A stretch of DNA of 64,000 bases, taken from assembly GCA_964016875.1 (NCBI GenBank), contig OZ024720.1:38097106-38161105 (forward strand), given 5' to 3'. A model generated the notes under the pieces. It did no database searches, had not been told where the DNA came from, and saw nothing but the letters and a program-made list of their open reading frames with translations. Shown one piece after another: positions 14,887-28,730 of the stretch (positions are counted from its first letter, which is position 1; each line of letters starts with the position of its first letter). The translations under genes were made by a program, and so were the position numbers. This DNA comes from Fallopia convolvulus. Lineage: Eukaryota; Streptophyta; Magnoliopsida; Caryophyllales; Polygonaceae.

Positions 14887-16110
14887 AAAGTTCGCTTGTT
14901 TTTTCTCCTTTTGCCCTCAAAATGACTTGTGATCTATCATTGCACGACATGTGTTCGATGATATGTCAAAGTAAATGTCGCTTCTAAAATTTGCATTCGA
15001 TTTCTAGTTTCGAATTTATGATTTTATTCGATTGTTCTTGATTTTGTATTGCATAATGTGCTTATTGGCTTGATACTATCCTTATTTTGTATGCTTATGC
15101 CTAGATGTCTTTAAAGTTCATTTGTTATTTCTCCTTTTGCCTTTAGAATTACGTGTGAGCTAACATTGCACGCCATGTGTTTGGTGAAATGTCCATGCAA
15201 ATGTCAATCCTAAAAGTGGCATTCAGTTTGTAGTTTCGAATTTATGCTTTTATTCGATCGTTCTTGATTTTGTAGTGTAGAATGTGCTTATTGGCATGAT
15301 AATATCCTTTTTCTTTATGCTTATGCCTAGATGTCTTTAAAGTTCACTTGTCTTTTCTCCCTTTGCCTTTATAAAATGACTTGTGATATAAAATTGCACG
15401 CCAAGTGTTTGATGAAATGTCCATGTAAATGTCAATCCTAAAAGTTGCATTCGGTTTCTAGTTTCGAATTTATGCTTTTATTCGATCGGTCTTGATTTGG
15501 TAGCGTAGAATGTGCTTATTAGCTTGTTATTATCCTTAATCTTTGTGCTTATGTCTAGATATCTTTAAAGTTCACTTGTTTTTTCTCCTTTTACCTTTAA
15601 AATGACTTGTGATCTAACATTGCACGACATGTGTTTGATGAAATGTCCATGTTAACGTCCATCGTAAAAGTGGCATTCGATTTCTTGGTTCGACTTTATG
15701 CTTTTATTCGAACGGTCTTGATTTTGTAGCGTGGAATGTGCTTTTTGGCTTGATACTATCCTCATTCTTTAAGCTTATGCCTAGATGTCGTTAAAGTTCA
15801 CTTGTTTTTTCTCCTTTTGCCTTTAAAATCACTTGTGATCTAACATTGCAAGCCAAGTGTTTGATGAAATGTCCATGTAAATGACACTCCTAAATGTGGC
15901 ATTCGGTTTCTAGGTTCAAATTTATGCATTTATTCGATCGGTCTCGAATTTGTAGTGCAAAATATGCTTATTTGGGTGATACTATCCTCATTCTTTATGT
16001 TTATGCCTAGATGTTTTCGAAGTTCAATTGTTTTTTCTCCTTTTGCCTTTAAAATAACTTGTGATCTAACATTGCACGACAAGTGTTCGACGAAGTGTCC
16101 AAGTAAATGT

Positions 16111-19100
16111 CGCTCATAAGGTTTGAGTTTATGCTTTTATTCGATCGTTCTTGATTTTGTAATGCAGATTGTGCTTATTGGCTTGATACTATCCTCATTC
16201 TTTATGCTTAAGCTTAGATGTCTTTAAAGTTCACTTATCTTTTCTCCTTTTGCCATTAAAATGACTTCTGATCTAAGTTTGCACACCAAGTGTTTGATGA
16301 AATGTCCATGTAAATGTCACTACTAAATATGGCATTTGGTTTCTAGGTTTGAATTTATGTTTTTATTTAATCAGTCATGATTTTATAGTGTAGAATGTGC
16401 TTATTGGCTTTATAATATCCTTATTCTTTATGCTTATGCCTAGATGACTTTAAGTTCACTTGTTTTTTTTCCTTTTGTCTTTAAAAATATGACTTATGAT
16501 CTAACATTGCACACCAAGTGTTCGATGAAATGTCCATGTAAATGTCACTCCTAAATGTGGCATTCGGTTTCTAGGTTTTTAATTTATGCTTTTATTCGAT
16601 CGGTCTCGATTTTGTAGTGCATTATATGCTTATTGGCTTGATACTATCCTCATTCTTTAAGCTTATGCCTAGATGTCGTTACAGTTCACTTGTTTTTTCT
16701 CCTTTTGCCTTTAAAAGCACTTGTGATGTAACATTGCAAGCCAAGTGTTCGATGAAATGTCCATGTAAATGACACTCCTAAATGTGGCATTCAGTTTCTA
16801 GGGTCAAATTTATGCTTTTATTCGATCGGTCTCGATTTTGTAGTGCAAAATATGCTTATTTGGTCGATACTATCCTCATTCTTTATGCTTATGCCTAGAT
16901 GTTTTCGAAGTTCACTTGTTTTTTCTCCTTTTGCCTTTAAAATGACTTGTGATCTAACATTGCACGACATGTGTTTGATGAAATCTCCATGTTAACGTCA
17001 ATCCTAAAGTGGCATTCGATTTCTTGGTTCGATTTTATGCTTTTATTCGAACGGTCTTGATTTTGTAGCGTAGAATGTGCTTTTTGGCTTGATACTATCC
17101 TCATTCTTTAAGCTTATACCAAGATGTCGTTAAAGTTCACTTTTTTTTCTCCTTTTGCCTTTAAAATCACTTGTGATCTAACATTGCAAGCCAAGTGTTC
17201 GATGAAATGTCCATGTAAATGACACTCCTAAATGTGGAATTCGGTTTCTAGGTTCAAATTTATGCTTTTATTCGATCGGTCTCGATTTTGTAGTGCAAAA
17301 TATGCTTATTTGGTCGATACTATCCTCATTCTTTATGCTTATGCCTAGATGTTTTCGAAGTTCACTTTTTTTTTCTCCTTTTGCCTTTAAAATGACTTGT
17401 GATCTAACATTGCACGACATGTGTTTGATGAAATCTCCATGTTAACGTCAATCCTAAAAGTGGCATTCGATTTCTTGGTTCGATTTTATGCTTTTATTCG
17501 ACCGGTCTTGATTTTGTAGCGTAGAATGTGCTTTTTGGCTTGATACTATCCTCATTCTTTAAGCTTATGCCTAGATGTCGTTAAAGTTCACTTTTTTTTT
17601 CTCCTTTTGCCTTTAAAATCACTTGTGATCTAACATTGCAAGCCAAGTGTTCGATGAAATGTCCATGTAAATGACACTCCTAAATGTGGCATTCGGTTTC
17701 TAGGTTCAAATTTATGCTTTTATTCGATCGGTCTCGATTTTGTAGTGCAAAATATGCTTATTTGGTCGATACTATCCTCATTCTTTATGCATATGTCTAG
17801 ATGTTTTCGAAGTTCACTTGTTTTTTCTCCTTTTGCCTTTAAAATGACTTGTGATCTAACATTGCACGACATGTGTTTGATGAAATCTCCATGTTAACGT
17901 CAATCCTAAAGTGGCATTCGATTTCTTGGTTCGAATTTATGCTTTTATTCGAACGGTCTTGATTTTGTAGCGTAGAATGTGCTTTTTGGCTTGATACTAT
18001 CCTCATTCTTTAAGCTTATGCCTAGATGTCGTTAAAGTTCACTTTTTTTTTCTCCTTTTGCCTTTAAAATCACTTGTGATCTAACATTGCAAGCCAAGTG
18101 TTCGATGAAATGTCCATGTAAATGACACTCCTAAATGTGGAATTCGGTTTCTAGGTTCAAATTTATGCTTTTATTCGATCGGTCTCGATTTTGTAGTGCA
18201 AAATATGCTTATTTGGTCGATACTATCCTCATTCTTTATGCTTATGCCTAGATGTTTTCAAAGTTCACTTGTTTTTTCTCCTTTTGCCTTTAAAATGACT
18301 TGTGATCTAACATTGCACGACATGTGTTTGATGAAATCTCCATGTTAACGTCAATCCTAAAAGTGGCATTCGATTTCTTGGTTCGATTTTATGCTTTTAT
18401 TCGACCGGTCTTGATTTTGTAGCGTAGAATGTGCTTTTTGGCTTGATACTATCCTCATTCTTTAAGCTTATGCCTAGATGTCGTTAAAGTTCACTTTTTT
18501 TTTCTCCTTTTGCCTTTAAAATCACTTGTGATCTAATATTGCAAGCCAAGTGTTCGATGAAATGTCGATGTAAATGACACTCCTAAATGTGGCATTCGGT
18601 TTCTAGGTTCAAATTTACGCTTTTATTCGATCGGTCTCGATTTTGTAGTGCAAAATATGCTTATTTGGTTGATACTATCCTCATTATTTATGCTTATGCC
18701 TAGATGTTTTCGAAGTTCACTTGTTTTTTCTCCTTTTGCCTTTAAAATGACTTGTGATCTAACATTGCACGACATGTGTTTGATGAAATCTCCATGTTAA
18801 CGTCAATCCTAAAAGTGGCATTCGATTTCTTGGTTCGATTTTACGCTTTTATTCGATCGGTCTTGATTTTGTAGCGTAGAATGTGCTTATTGGCTTGATA
18901 CTATCCTCATTCTTTAAGCTTATGCCTAGATGTCGTTAAAGTGCACTTGTTTTTTCTCCTTTTGCCTTTAAAATTACTTGTGATCTAACATTGCAAGCCA
19001 AGTGATCGATGAAATGTCCATGTAAATGACACTCCTAAATGTGGCATTCGGTTTCTAACTTTAAATTTATGCTTTTATTCGATCGGTCTCGATTTTGTAG

Positions 19101-20161
19101 TGCATAATATGCTTATTGGCTTGATACTATCCTCATTCTTTACGCTTATGCCTAGATGTTTTCAAAGTTCACTTGTTTTTTCTCCTTTTGCCCTCAAAAT
19201 GACTTGTGATCTATCATTGCACGACATGTGTTCGATGATATGTCAAAGTAAATGTCGCTTCTAAAATTTGCATTCGATTTCTAGTTTCGAATTTATGATT
19301 TTATTCGATTGTTCTTGATTTTGTAGTGCATAATGTGCTTATTGGCTTGATACTATCCTTTTTCTTTATGCTTATGCCTAGATGTCTTTAAAGTTCACTT
19401 GTCTTTTCTCCCTTTGCCTTTATAAAATGACTTGTGATCTAACATTGCACGCCAAGTGTTTGATGAAATGTCCATGTAAATGTCAATCCTAAAAGTTGCA
19501 TTCGGTTTCTAGTTTCGAATTTATGCTTTTATTCGATCGGTCTTGATTTGGTAGCGTAGAATGTGCTTATTAGCTTGTTATTATCCTTAATCTTTGTGCT
19601 TATGTCTAGATATCATTAAAGTTCACTTGTTTTTTCTCCTTTTACCTTTAAAATGACTTGTGATCTAACATTGCACGACATGTGTTTGATGAAATGTCCA
19701 TGTTAACGTCCATCCTAAAAGTGGCATTCGATTTCTTGGTTCGACTTTATGCTTTTATTCGAACGGTCTTGATTTTGTAGCGTGGAATGTGCTTTTTGGC
19801 TTGATACTATCCTCATTCTTTAAGCTTATGCCTAGATGTCGTTAAAGTTCACTTGTTTTTTCTCCTTTTGCCTTTAAAATCACTTGTGATCTAACATTGC
19901 AAGCCAAGTGTTTGATGAAATGTCCATGTAAATGACACTCCTAAATGTGGCATTCGGTTTCTAGGTTCAAATTTATGCATTTATTCGATCGGTCTCGAAT
20001 TTGTAGTGCAAAATATGCTTATTTGGGTGATACTATCCTCATTATTTATGTTTATGCCTAGATGTTTTCGAAGTTCAATTGTTTTTTCTCCTTTTGCCTT
20101 TAAAATAACTTGTGATCTAACATTGCACGACAAGTGTTCGACGAAGTGTCCAAGTAAATGT
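16111..20161. repeat. 18-monomer higher-order repeat (4051 bp)
   Basis: The short-monomer marker recurs at 16111 and 20162, 4051 bp apart. An independent rare variant (TTTATGCAT) falls at 15921 and 19972, also 4051 bp apart, confirming the period. The next unit, from 20162, is shorter (3374 bp, about 15 monomers). The difference is explained by the number of internal 452-bp dimers. Confidence 0.85.
16906..19160. repeat. Run of about five 452-bp dimers inside array A
   Basis: Dimer starts fall at about 16906, 17356, 17808, 18260 and 18711, so the step is 450-453 bp. Copies are nearly identical; differences are a T-tract length, CTAAAGTGG versus CTAAAAGTGG, and a few substitutions. It is nested inside the 18-monomer higher-order repeat. 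Confidence 0.85.
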
Positions 20162-20956
20162 CGCTCATAAGGTTTGAGTTTATGCTTTTATTCGATCGTT
20201 CTTGATTTTGTAATGCAGATTGTGCTTATTGGCTTGATACTATCCTCATTCTTTATGCTTAAGCTTAGATGTCTTTAAAGTTCACTTATCTTTTCTCCTT
20301 TTGCCATTAAAATGACTTCTGATCTAACTTTGCACACCAAGTGTTTGATGAAATGTCCATGTAAATGTCACTACTAAATATGGCATTTGGTTTCTAGGTT
20401 TGAATTTATGTTTTTATTTAATCAGTCATGATTTTATAGTGTAGAATGTGCTTATTGGCTTTATAATATCCTTATTCTTTATGCTTATGCCTAGATGACT
20501 TTAAGTTCACTTGTTTTTTTTTCCTTTTGTCTTTAAAAATATGACTTATGATCTAACATTGCACACCAAGTGTTCGATGAAATGTCCATTTAAATGTCAC
20601 TCCTAAATGTGGCATTCGGTTTCTAGGTTTTTAATTTATGCTTTTATTCGATCGGTCTCGATTTTGTAGTGCATTATATGCTTATTGGCTTGATACTATC
20701 CTCATTCTTTAAGCTTATGCCTAGATGTCGTTACAGTTCACTTGTTTTTTCTCCTTTTGCCTTTAAAAGCACTTGTGATCTAACATTGCAAGCCAAGTGT
20801 TCGATGAAATGTCCATGTAAATGACACTCCTAAATGTGGCATTCAGTTTCTAGGGTCAAATTTATGCTTTTATTCGATCGGTCTCGATTTTGTAGTGCAA
20901 AATATGCTTATTTGGTCGATACTATCCTCATTCTTTATGCTTATGCCTAGATGTTT

Positions 20957-22310
20957 TCGAAGTTCACTTGTTTTTTCTCCTTTTGCCTTTAAAATGACTT
21001 GTGATCTAACATTGCACGACATGTGTTTGATGAAATCTCCATGTTAACGTCAATCCTAAAGTGGCATTCGATTTCTTGGTTCGATTTTATGCTTTTATTT
21101 GACCGGTCTTGATTTTGTAGCGTAGAATGTGCTTTTTGGCTTGATACTATCCTCATTCTTTAAGCTTATGCCTAGATGTCGTTAAAGTTCACTTTTTTTT
21201 TCTCCTTTTGCCTTTAAAATCACTTGTGATCTAACATTGCAAGCCAATTGTTCGATGAAATGTCCATGTAAATGACACTCCTAAATGTGGCATTCAGTTT
21301 CTAGGGTCAAATTTATGCTTTTATTCGATCGGTCTCGATTTTGTAGTGCAAAATATGCTTATTTGGTCGATACTATCCTCATTCTTTATGCTTATGCCTA
21401 GATGTTTTCGAAGTTCACTTGTTTTTTCTCCTTTTGCCTTTAAAATGACTTGTGATCTAACATTGCACGACATGTGTTTGATGAAATCTCCATGTTAACG
21501 TCAATCCTAAAGTGGCATTCGATTTCTTGGTTCGATTTTATGCTTTTATTTGACCGGTCTTGATTTTGTAGCGTAGAATGTGCTTTTTGGCTTGATACTA
21601 TCCTCATTCTTTAAGCTTATGCCTAGATGTCGTTAAAGTTCACTTTTTTTTTCTCCTTTTGCCTTTAAAATCACTTGTGATCTAACATTGCAAGCCAAGT
21701 GTTCGATGAAATGTCCATGTAAATGACACTCCTAAATGTGGAATTCGGTTTCTAGGTTCAAATTTATGCTTTTATTCGATCGGTCTCGATTTTGTAGTGC
21801 AAAATATGCTTATTTGGTCGATACTATCCTCATTCTTTATGCTTATGCCTAGATGTTTTCGAAGTTCACTTGTTTTTTCTCCTTTTGCCTTTAAAATGAC
21901 TTGTGATCTAACATTGCACGACATGTGTTTGATGAAATCTCCATGTTAACGTCAATCCTAAAAGAGCATTCGATTTCTTGGTTCGATTTTATGCTTTTAT
22001 TCGATCGGTCTTGATTTTGTAGCGTAGAATGTGCTTATTGGCTTGATACTATCCTCATTCTTTAAGCTTATGCCTAGATGTCGTTAAAGTTCACTTGTTT
22101 TTTCTCCTTTTGCCTTTAAAATTACTTGTGATCTAACATTCCAAGCCAAGTGTTCGATGAAATGTCCATGTAAATGACACTCCTAAATGTGGCATTCGGT
22201 TTCTAACTTTAAATTTATGCTTTTATTCGATCGGTCTCGATTTTGTAGTGCATAACATGCTTATTGGCTTGATACTATCCTCATTCTTTACGCTTATGCC
22301 TAGATGTTTT
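20957..22310. repeat. Run of three 452-bp dimers inside array A
   Basis: The same dimer as in the preceding runs starts near 20957, 21408 and 21860. This 15-monomer unit therefore has about two fewer dimers than the unit before it, accounting for most of the length difference between them. Confidence 0.8.
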
Positions 22311-25300
22311 CAAAGTTCGCTTGTTTTTTCTCCTTTTGCCCTCAAAATGACTTGTGATCTATCATTGCACGACATGTGTTCGATGATATGTCAAAGTAAA
22401 TGTCGCTTCTAAAATTTGCATTCGATTTCTAGTTTCGAATTTATGATTTTATTCGATTGTTCTTGATTTTGTAGTGCATAATGTGCTTATTGGCTTGATA
22501 CTATCCTTATTCTGTATGCTTATGCCTAGATGTCTTTAAATTTCATTTGTTATTTCTCCTTTTGCCTTTAGAATTACGTGTGAGCTAACATTGCACGCCA
22601 TGTGTTTGGTGAAATGTCCATGCAAATGTCAATCCTAAAAGTGGCATTCAGTTTCTAGTTTCGAATTTATGCTTTTATTCGATCGTTCTTGATTTTGTAG
22701 TGTAGAATGTGCTTATTGGCATGATAATATCCTTTTTCTTTATGCTTATGCCTAGATGTCTTTAAAGTTCACTTGTCTTTTCTCCCTTTGCCTTTATAAA
22801 ATGACTTGTGATCTAACATTGCACGCCTAGTGTTTGATGAAATGTCCATGTAAATGTCAATCCTAAAAGTTGCATTCGGTTTCTAGTATCGAATTTATGC
22901 TTTTATTCGATCGGTCTTGATTTGGTAGCGTAGAATGTGCTTATTAGCTTGTTATTATCCTTAATCTTTGTGCTTATGTCTAGATATCTTTAAAGTTCAC
23001 TTGTTTTTTCTCCTTTTACCTTTAAAATGACTTGTGATCTAACATTGCACGACATGTGTTTGATGAAATGTCCATGTTAACGTCCATCCTAAAAGTGGCA
23101 TTCGATTTCTTGGTTCGACTTTATGCTTTTATTCGAACGGTCTTGATTTTGTAGCGTGGAATGTGCTTTTTGGCTTGATACTATCCTCATTCTTTAAGCT
23201 TATGCCTAGATGTCGTTAAAGTTCACTTGTTTTTTCTCCTTTTGCCTTTAAAATCACTTGTGATCTAACATTGCAAGCCAAGTGTTTGATGAAATGTCCA
23301 TGTAAATGACACTCCTAAATGTGGCATTCGGTTTCTAGGTTCAAATTTATGCATTTATTTGATCGGTCTCGAATTTGTAGTGCAAAATATGCTTATTTCG
23401 GTGATACTATCCTCATTCTTTATGTTTATGCCTTGATGTTTTCGAAGTTCAATTGTTTTTTCTCCTTTTGCCTTTAAAATAACTTGTGATCTAACATTGC
23501 AAGACAAGTGTTCGACGAAGTGTCCAAGAAAATGTCGCTCATAAGGTTTGAGTTTATGCTTTTATTCGATCGTTCTTGATTTTGTAATGCATATTGTGCT
23601 TATTGGCTTGATACTATCCTCATTCTTTATGCTTAAGCTTAGATGTCTTTAAAGTTCACTTATCTTTTCTCCTTTTGCCATTAAAATGACTTCTGATCGA
23701 ACTTTGCACACCAAGTGTTTGATGAAATGTCCATGTAAATGTCACTACTAAATATGGTATTTGGTTTCTAGGTTTGAATTTATGTTTTTATTTAATCAGT
23801 CATGATTTTATAGTGTAGAATGTGCTTATTGGCTTTATAATATCCTTATTCTTTATGCTTATGCCTAGATGACTTTAAGTTCACTTGTTTTTTTTCCTTT
23901 TGTCTTTAAAAATATGACTTATGATCTAACATTGCACACCAAGTGTTCGATGAAATGTCCATGTAAATGTCACTCCTAAATGTGGCATTCGGTTTCTAGG
24001 TTTTTAATTTATGCTTTTATTCGATCGGTCTCGATTTTGTAGTGCATTATATGCTTATTGGCTTGATACTATCCTCATTCTTTAAGCTTATGCCTAGATG
24101 TCGTTACAGTTCACTTGTTTTTTCTCCTTTTGCCTTTAAAAGCACTTGTGATCTAACATTGCAAGCCAAGTGTTCGATGAAATGTCCATGTAAATGACAC
24201 TCCTAAATGTGGCATTCAGTTTCTAGGGTCAAATTTATGCTTTTATTCGATCGGTCTCGATTTTGTAGTGCAAAATATGCTTATTTGGTCGATACTATCC
24301 TCATTCTTTATGCTTATGCCTAGATGTTTTCGAAGTTCACTTGTTTTTTCTCCTTTTGCCTTTAAAATGACTTGTGATCTAACATTGCACGACATGTGTT
24401 TGATGAAATCTCCATGTTAACGTCAATCCTAAAGTGGCATTCGATTTCTTGGTTCGATTTTATGCTTTTATTTGACCGGTCTTGATTTTGTAGCGTAGAA
24501 TGTGCTTATTGGCTTGATACTATCCTCATTCTTTAAGCTTATGCCTAGATGTCGTTAAAGTTCACTTGTTTTTTCTCCTTTTGCCTTTAAAATTACTTGT
24601 GATCTAACATTGCAAGCCAAGTGTTCGATGAAATGTCCATGTAAATGACACTCCTAAATGTGGCATTCGGTTTCTAACTTTAAATTTATGCTTTTATTCG
24701 ATCGGTCTCGATTTTGTAGTGCATAACATGCTTATTGGCTTGATACTATCCTCATTCTTTACGCTTATGCCTAGATGTTTTCAAAGTTCACTTGTTTTTT
24801 CTCCTTTTGCCCTCAAAATGACTTGTGATCTATCATTGCACGACATGTGTTCGATGATATGTCAAAGTAAATGTCGCTTCTAAAATTTGCATTCGATTTC
24901 TAGTTTCGAATTTATGATTTTATTCGATTGTTCTTGATTTTGTAGTGCATAATGTGCTTATTGGCTTGATACTATCCTTATTTTGTATGCTTATGCCTAG
25001 ATGTCTTTAAAGTTCATTTGTTATTTCTCCTTTTGCCTTTAGAATTACGTGTGAGCTAACATTGCACGCCATGTGTTTGATGAAATGTCCATGCAAATGT
25101 CAATCCTAAAAGTGGCATTCAGTTTCTAGTTTCGAATTTATGCTTTTATTCGATCGTTCTTGATTTTGTACCGTAGAATGTGCTTATTGGCTTGATACTA
25201 TCCTCATTCTTTAAGCTTATGCCTAGATGTCGTTAAAGTTCACTTGTTTTTTCTACTTTTGCCTTTAAAATCACTTGTGATCTAACATTGCAAGCCAAGT

Positions 25301-27667
25301 GCTCGATGAAATGTCCATGTAAATGACACTCTTAAATGTGGCATTCGGTTTCTAGGTTCAAATTTATGCTTTTATTCGATCGGTCTCGATTTTGTAGTGC
25401 AAAATATGCTTATTTGGTTGATACTATCCTCATTCTTTATGCTTATGCCTAGATGTTTTCGAAGTTCAATTGTTTTTTCTCCTTTTGCCTTTAAAATAAC
25501 TTGTGATCTAACATTGCACGACAAGTGTTCGACGAAGTGTCCAAGTAAATGTCGCTCATAAGGTTTGAGTTTAGGCTTTTATTCGATCGTTCTTGATTTT
25601 GTAATGTAGATTGTGCTTATTGGCTTGATACTATCCTCATTCTTTATGCTTAAGCTTAGATGTCTTTAAAGTTCCCTTATCTTTTCTCCTTTTGCCATTA
25701 AAATGACTTCTGATCTAACTTTGCACACCAAGTGTTTGATGAAATGTCCATGTAAATGTCACTCCTAAATATGGCATTTGGTTTCTAGGTTTGAATTTAT
25801 GTTTTTATTTAATCAATCATGATTTTATAGTGTAGAATGTGGTTATTGGCTTTAGAATATCCTTATTCTTTATGCTTATGCCTAGATGACTTTAAGTTCA
25901 CTTGTTTTTTCTCCTTTTGGCTTTAAAAATATGAATTATGATCTATCATTGCACACCAAGTGTTCGATGAAATGTCCTTGTAAATGTCACTCCTAAATGT
26001 GGCATTCGGTTTCTAGGTTTAAATTTATGCTTTTATTCGATCGGTCTCGATTTTGTAGTGCATAATATGCTTATTGGCTTGATACTATCCTCATTCTTTA
26101 CGCTTATGCCTAGATGTTTTCAAAGTTCACTTGTTTTTTCTCCTTTTGCCCTTAAAATGACTTGTGATCTATCATTGCATGACATGTGTTCGATGATATG
26201 TCGAAGTAAATGTCGCTTCTAAAATTGGCATTCGGTTTCTAGTTTCGAATTTATGATTTTATTCGATTGTTCTTGATTTTGTAGTGCAGAATGTGCTTAT
26301 TGGCATGATAATATCCTTTTTCTTTATGCTTATGCCTAGATGTCTTTAAACTTCACTTGTTTTTTCTCCTTTTGCCTTTAGAAAATAACTTGTGATCTAA
26401 CATTGCACGACAAGTGTTCGATGAAATGTCCATGTAAATGTCAATCCTAAAAGTGGCATTCATTTTCTAGTTTCGAATTTATGCTTTTATTCGATCGGTC
26501 TTGATTTGGTAGCGTAGAATGTGCTTATTAGCTTGTTACTATCCTTATTCTTTATGCTTATGCCTAGATATCTTTAAAGTTCACTTGTTTTTTCTCCTTT
26601 TACCTTTAAAATGACTTGTGATCTAACATTGCACGACATGTGTTTGATGAAATGTCCGAGTTAAAGTCAATCCTAAAAGTGCCATTCGATTTCTTGGTTT
26701 GAGTTTATGCTTTTATTCGATCGGTCTTCATTTTGTAGCGTAGAATGTGCTTATTTGCTTGATACTATCTTCATTCTTTATGCTTATGCCTAGATGTCGT
26801 TAAAGTTCACTTTTATTTTCTCCTTTTGCCTTTAAAATCACTTGTGATCTAACATTGCATGCCAAGTGTTTGATGAAATGTCCATGTAAATGTCAATCAT
26901 TAAAGTTGCATTCGGTTTCTAGTTTCGAATTTATGCTTTTATTGGATCGGTCTTGATTTGGTAGCGTATAATGTGTTTATTAGCTTGTTATTATCCTTAT
27001 TCTTTGTGCTTATGCCTAGATATCTTTAAAGTTCACTTGTTTTTTCTCCTTTTACCTTTCAAATGACTTGTGATCTAACATTGCACGACATGTGTTTGAT
27101 GAAATGTCCATGTTAAAGTCAATCCTAAAAGTGGTATTCGATTTCTTGGTTCGAGTTTATGCTTTTATTCGATCGGTCTTGATTTTGTTGCGTAGAATGT
27201 GCTTATTGGCTTGATACTATCCTCATTCTTTAAGCTTATGCCTAGATGTCGTTGAAGTTCACTTGTTTTTTCTCCTTTTGCCTTAAAAATCACTTGTGAT
27301 CTAACATTGCAAGCCAAGTGTTCGATGAAATGTCCATATAAATGATACTGCTAAATGTGGCATTCGGTTTCTAGGTTCAAATTTATGCTTTTATTCGATC
27401 GGTCTCGATTTTGTAATGCAAAATATGCTTAGTTGCTTGATACTCTCCTCATGCTTTATGGTTATGCCTATATGTTTTCGAAGTTCAATTGTTTTTTATC
27501 CTTTTGCCTTTAAAATGACTTGTGATCTAACATTGCACGACAAGTGTTCGATGAAGTGTCCAAGTAAATGTCGCTCCTAAGGTTTGACTTTATTCTTTTA
27601 TTCGATCGGTCTTGATTTTGTAGTGTAGAATGTGCTTATTGGCATGATAATATCCTTTTTCTTTATT

Positions 27668-27672
27668 CTTAT
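27668..27672. repeat. Left target-site duplication, CTTAT
   Basis: The five bases CTTAT directly precede the TGTTGG terminus of the copia element and are repeated exactly after its CCAACA terminus. Five bases is the usual duplication for Ty1/copia integrases. Confidence 0.95.
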
Positions 27673-28171
27673 TGTTGGATCGTAATCGGTTAGCAGTGAG
27701 CTTGGGAACTGGCAATTAAGCTGTTCCCAAGGCAGCGGAAGTAAATAATCGCAAGTAATAAAGACAGTAAAAGGCACTGTTCCTTTATAGAGGAACCCCA
27801 CTACAACCAACTAGTTGTATGGGTAAACCTCTACCTCCGCTTGGAGGAATTTCAATGACTTACTTATATTGATTGCTTTGTTCCTTAGTTACACAACCGG
27901 ATTTACACTTCTCTATTCCTACAAGTTCTTCCTAACTCTAGCAACACTAGTAAATCCTCTCAACTGAGTTCCTAAGCTCACAACAGCAAAACACAAGTAA
28001 CTCAAACCTTACGCTGACTTCTCAGTTCCCTTGCTCCTGGGAACATCAGCTTCACCGTCGTCGAGATCACACACTCACCGGCGGGGACTTCTCTTCCTTT
28101 TCTTTCTTTTCTCTGATGTGGGTATTTGTAAGTTCTGTGAGAAGTACTCACACCGAGTACTATTCATTTGG

Positions 28172-28178
28172 CTTTATA
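28172..28178 (-). promoter_or_regulatory. TATA-like element in 3' LTR
   Basis: Minus strand reads TATAAAG. The identical element is present at the matching place in the 5' LTR. Sequence match only; no transcription start is known. Confidence 0.5.
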
Positions 28179-28405
28179 GTCCATTGAGCTTGGGCAGTCG
28201 CATCTTTCGTTTGTGTCTAAAATGCCCTTTGCTTGATGCCCAAGTTGTACTTTCTTCACATGTGACTTTGGTTTGAACTAAGTCAACTTCTTGAATCAAT
28301 CGGACCGTTGGATGAAGCGTGACAGTCTGATCCTCAGACTGTTCCCTCTTGCTGTCTAAGACAGAATCCCGCGATCTGCGCTGAACGGTCGTTGTCCTCA
28401 CCTGT

Positions 28406-28557
28406 GAGTTCCCATGTCATGGGAACTGACTTCTTTAGAGTTCCCTTGATGGAAACTCTTCAACGTTGTAAGCTTGTGCTCTCTTGATTGTTTCTGGGAG
28501 TTCCCATTTCATGGGAACTTTCTTCTTCAGAGTTCCCTTGATGGAAACTCTTCATTG
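28406..28557. repeat. Duplicated 60-bp palindrome-bearing module in 3' LTR
   Basis: Two copies of a module of about 60 bp start at 28406 and 28498 (offset 92 bp). Each holds an inverted pair GTTCCCAT / ATGGGAAC followed by AGAGTTCCCTTGATGG. In the first copy the arms AGTTCCCATG and CATGGGAACT are perfect and separated by one base. The same duplication is present in the other LTR at 37884 and 37976, so it predates this insertion. It lies upstream of the TATA-like element, in U3, where enhancers of LTR elements sit; a regulatory role is inference. Confidence 0.75.
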
Positions 28558-28730
28558 TGGCCTGCATTGCCTTTTGGTCATTCATAAGAGTTCTTGGCTG
28601 TACCTGTGTTCCTTAGAAATACTTGAACAAACCACATTAGTTCCCTATGGTGTTTGTCATTATCAGAACTTAAGAGAATTAAATCGTTGATCTGTTGTTT
28701 AGAACCAAAGGTCCAAATAGCGTCCCAACA

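Larger units (their letters stand above)
1..27672. repeat. Satellite array A, about 226-bp monomer in higher-order repeats
   Basis: A continuous head-to-tail array of an AT-rich monomer, all in one orientation, roughly 120 copies, running off the left edge. The recurring word GTTCACTTG appears near 36, 260, 490, 715, 943 and 1395, giving spacings of about 224-230 bp with some shorter units. Each monomer carries a T-rich tract followed by CTCCTTTTGCC, then a variable block (ACTTGTGATCTAACATTGC), a block containing TTCGATCGGTCTTGAT, and a conserved block ending GCTTATGCCTAGATG. Some monomers contain a HindIII site (AAGCTT). Several diverged monomer types alternate in a fixed order, which gives higher-order periodicity. 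No open frame is conserved, so it is treated as non-coding. Centromeric or knob satellite is the likely identity, but that is inference; I do not recognise the family. Confidence 0.97.
27673..28730 (-). repeat. 3' LTR of the copia element (complete, 1058 bp)
   Basis: Read on the minus strand it starts TGTTGGGACG just after the polypurine tract and ends CCAACA at the target duplication, so the ends are short inverted repeats. The part at 28094-28730 aligns without gaps to the 5' LTR at 37572-38208. The remaining 421 bp (27673-28093) has no counterpart at the other end. A TATA-like element, a duplicated 60-bp module and several GTTCCC/GGGAAC pairs lie inside. Confidence 0.93.

Noticed and set aside
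1..27672. Regular repeats that might suggest a CRISPR array
   Set aside because: Units are about 226 bp and repeat over their full length with no unique spacers; there are no cas genes. This is a eukaryotic satellite.
28031..28276. Open frame within the copia 3' LTR, partly repeated at 37464-37754
   Set aside because: The similarity is just the LTR duplication. The second copy crosses the LTR-gag junction, so it is not a conserved protein.
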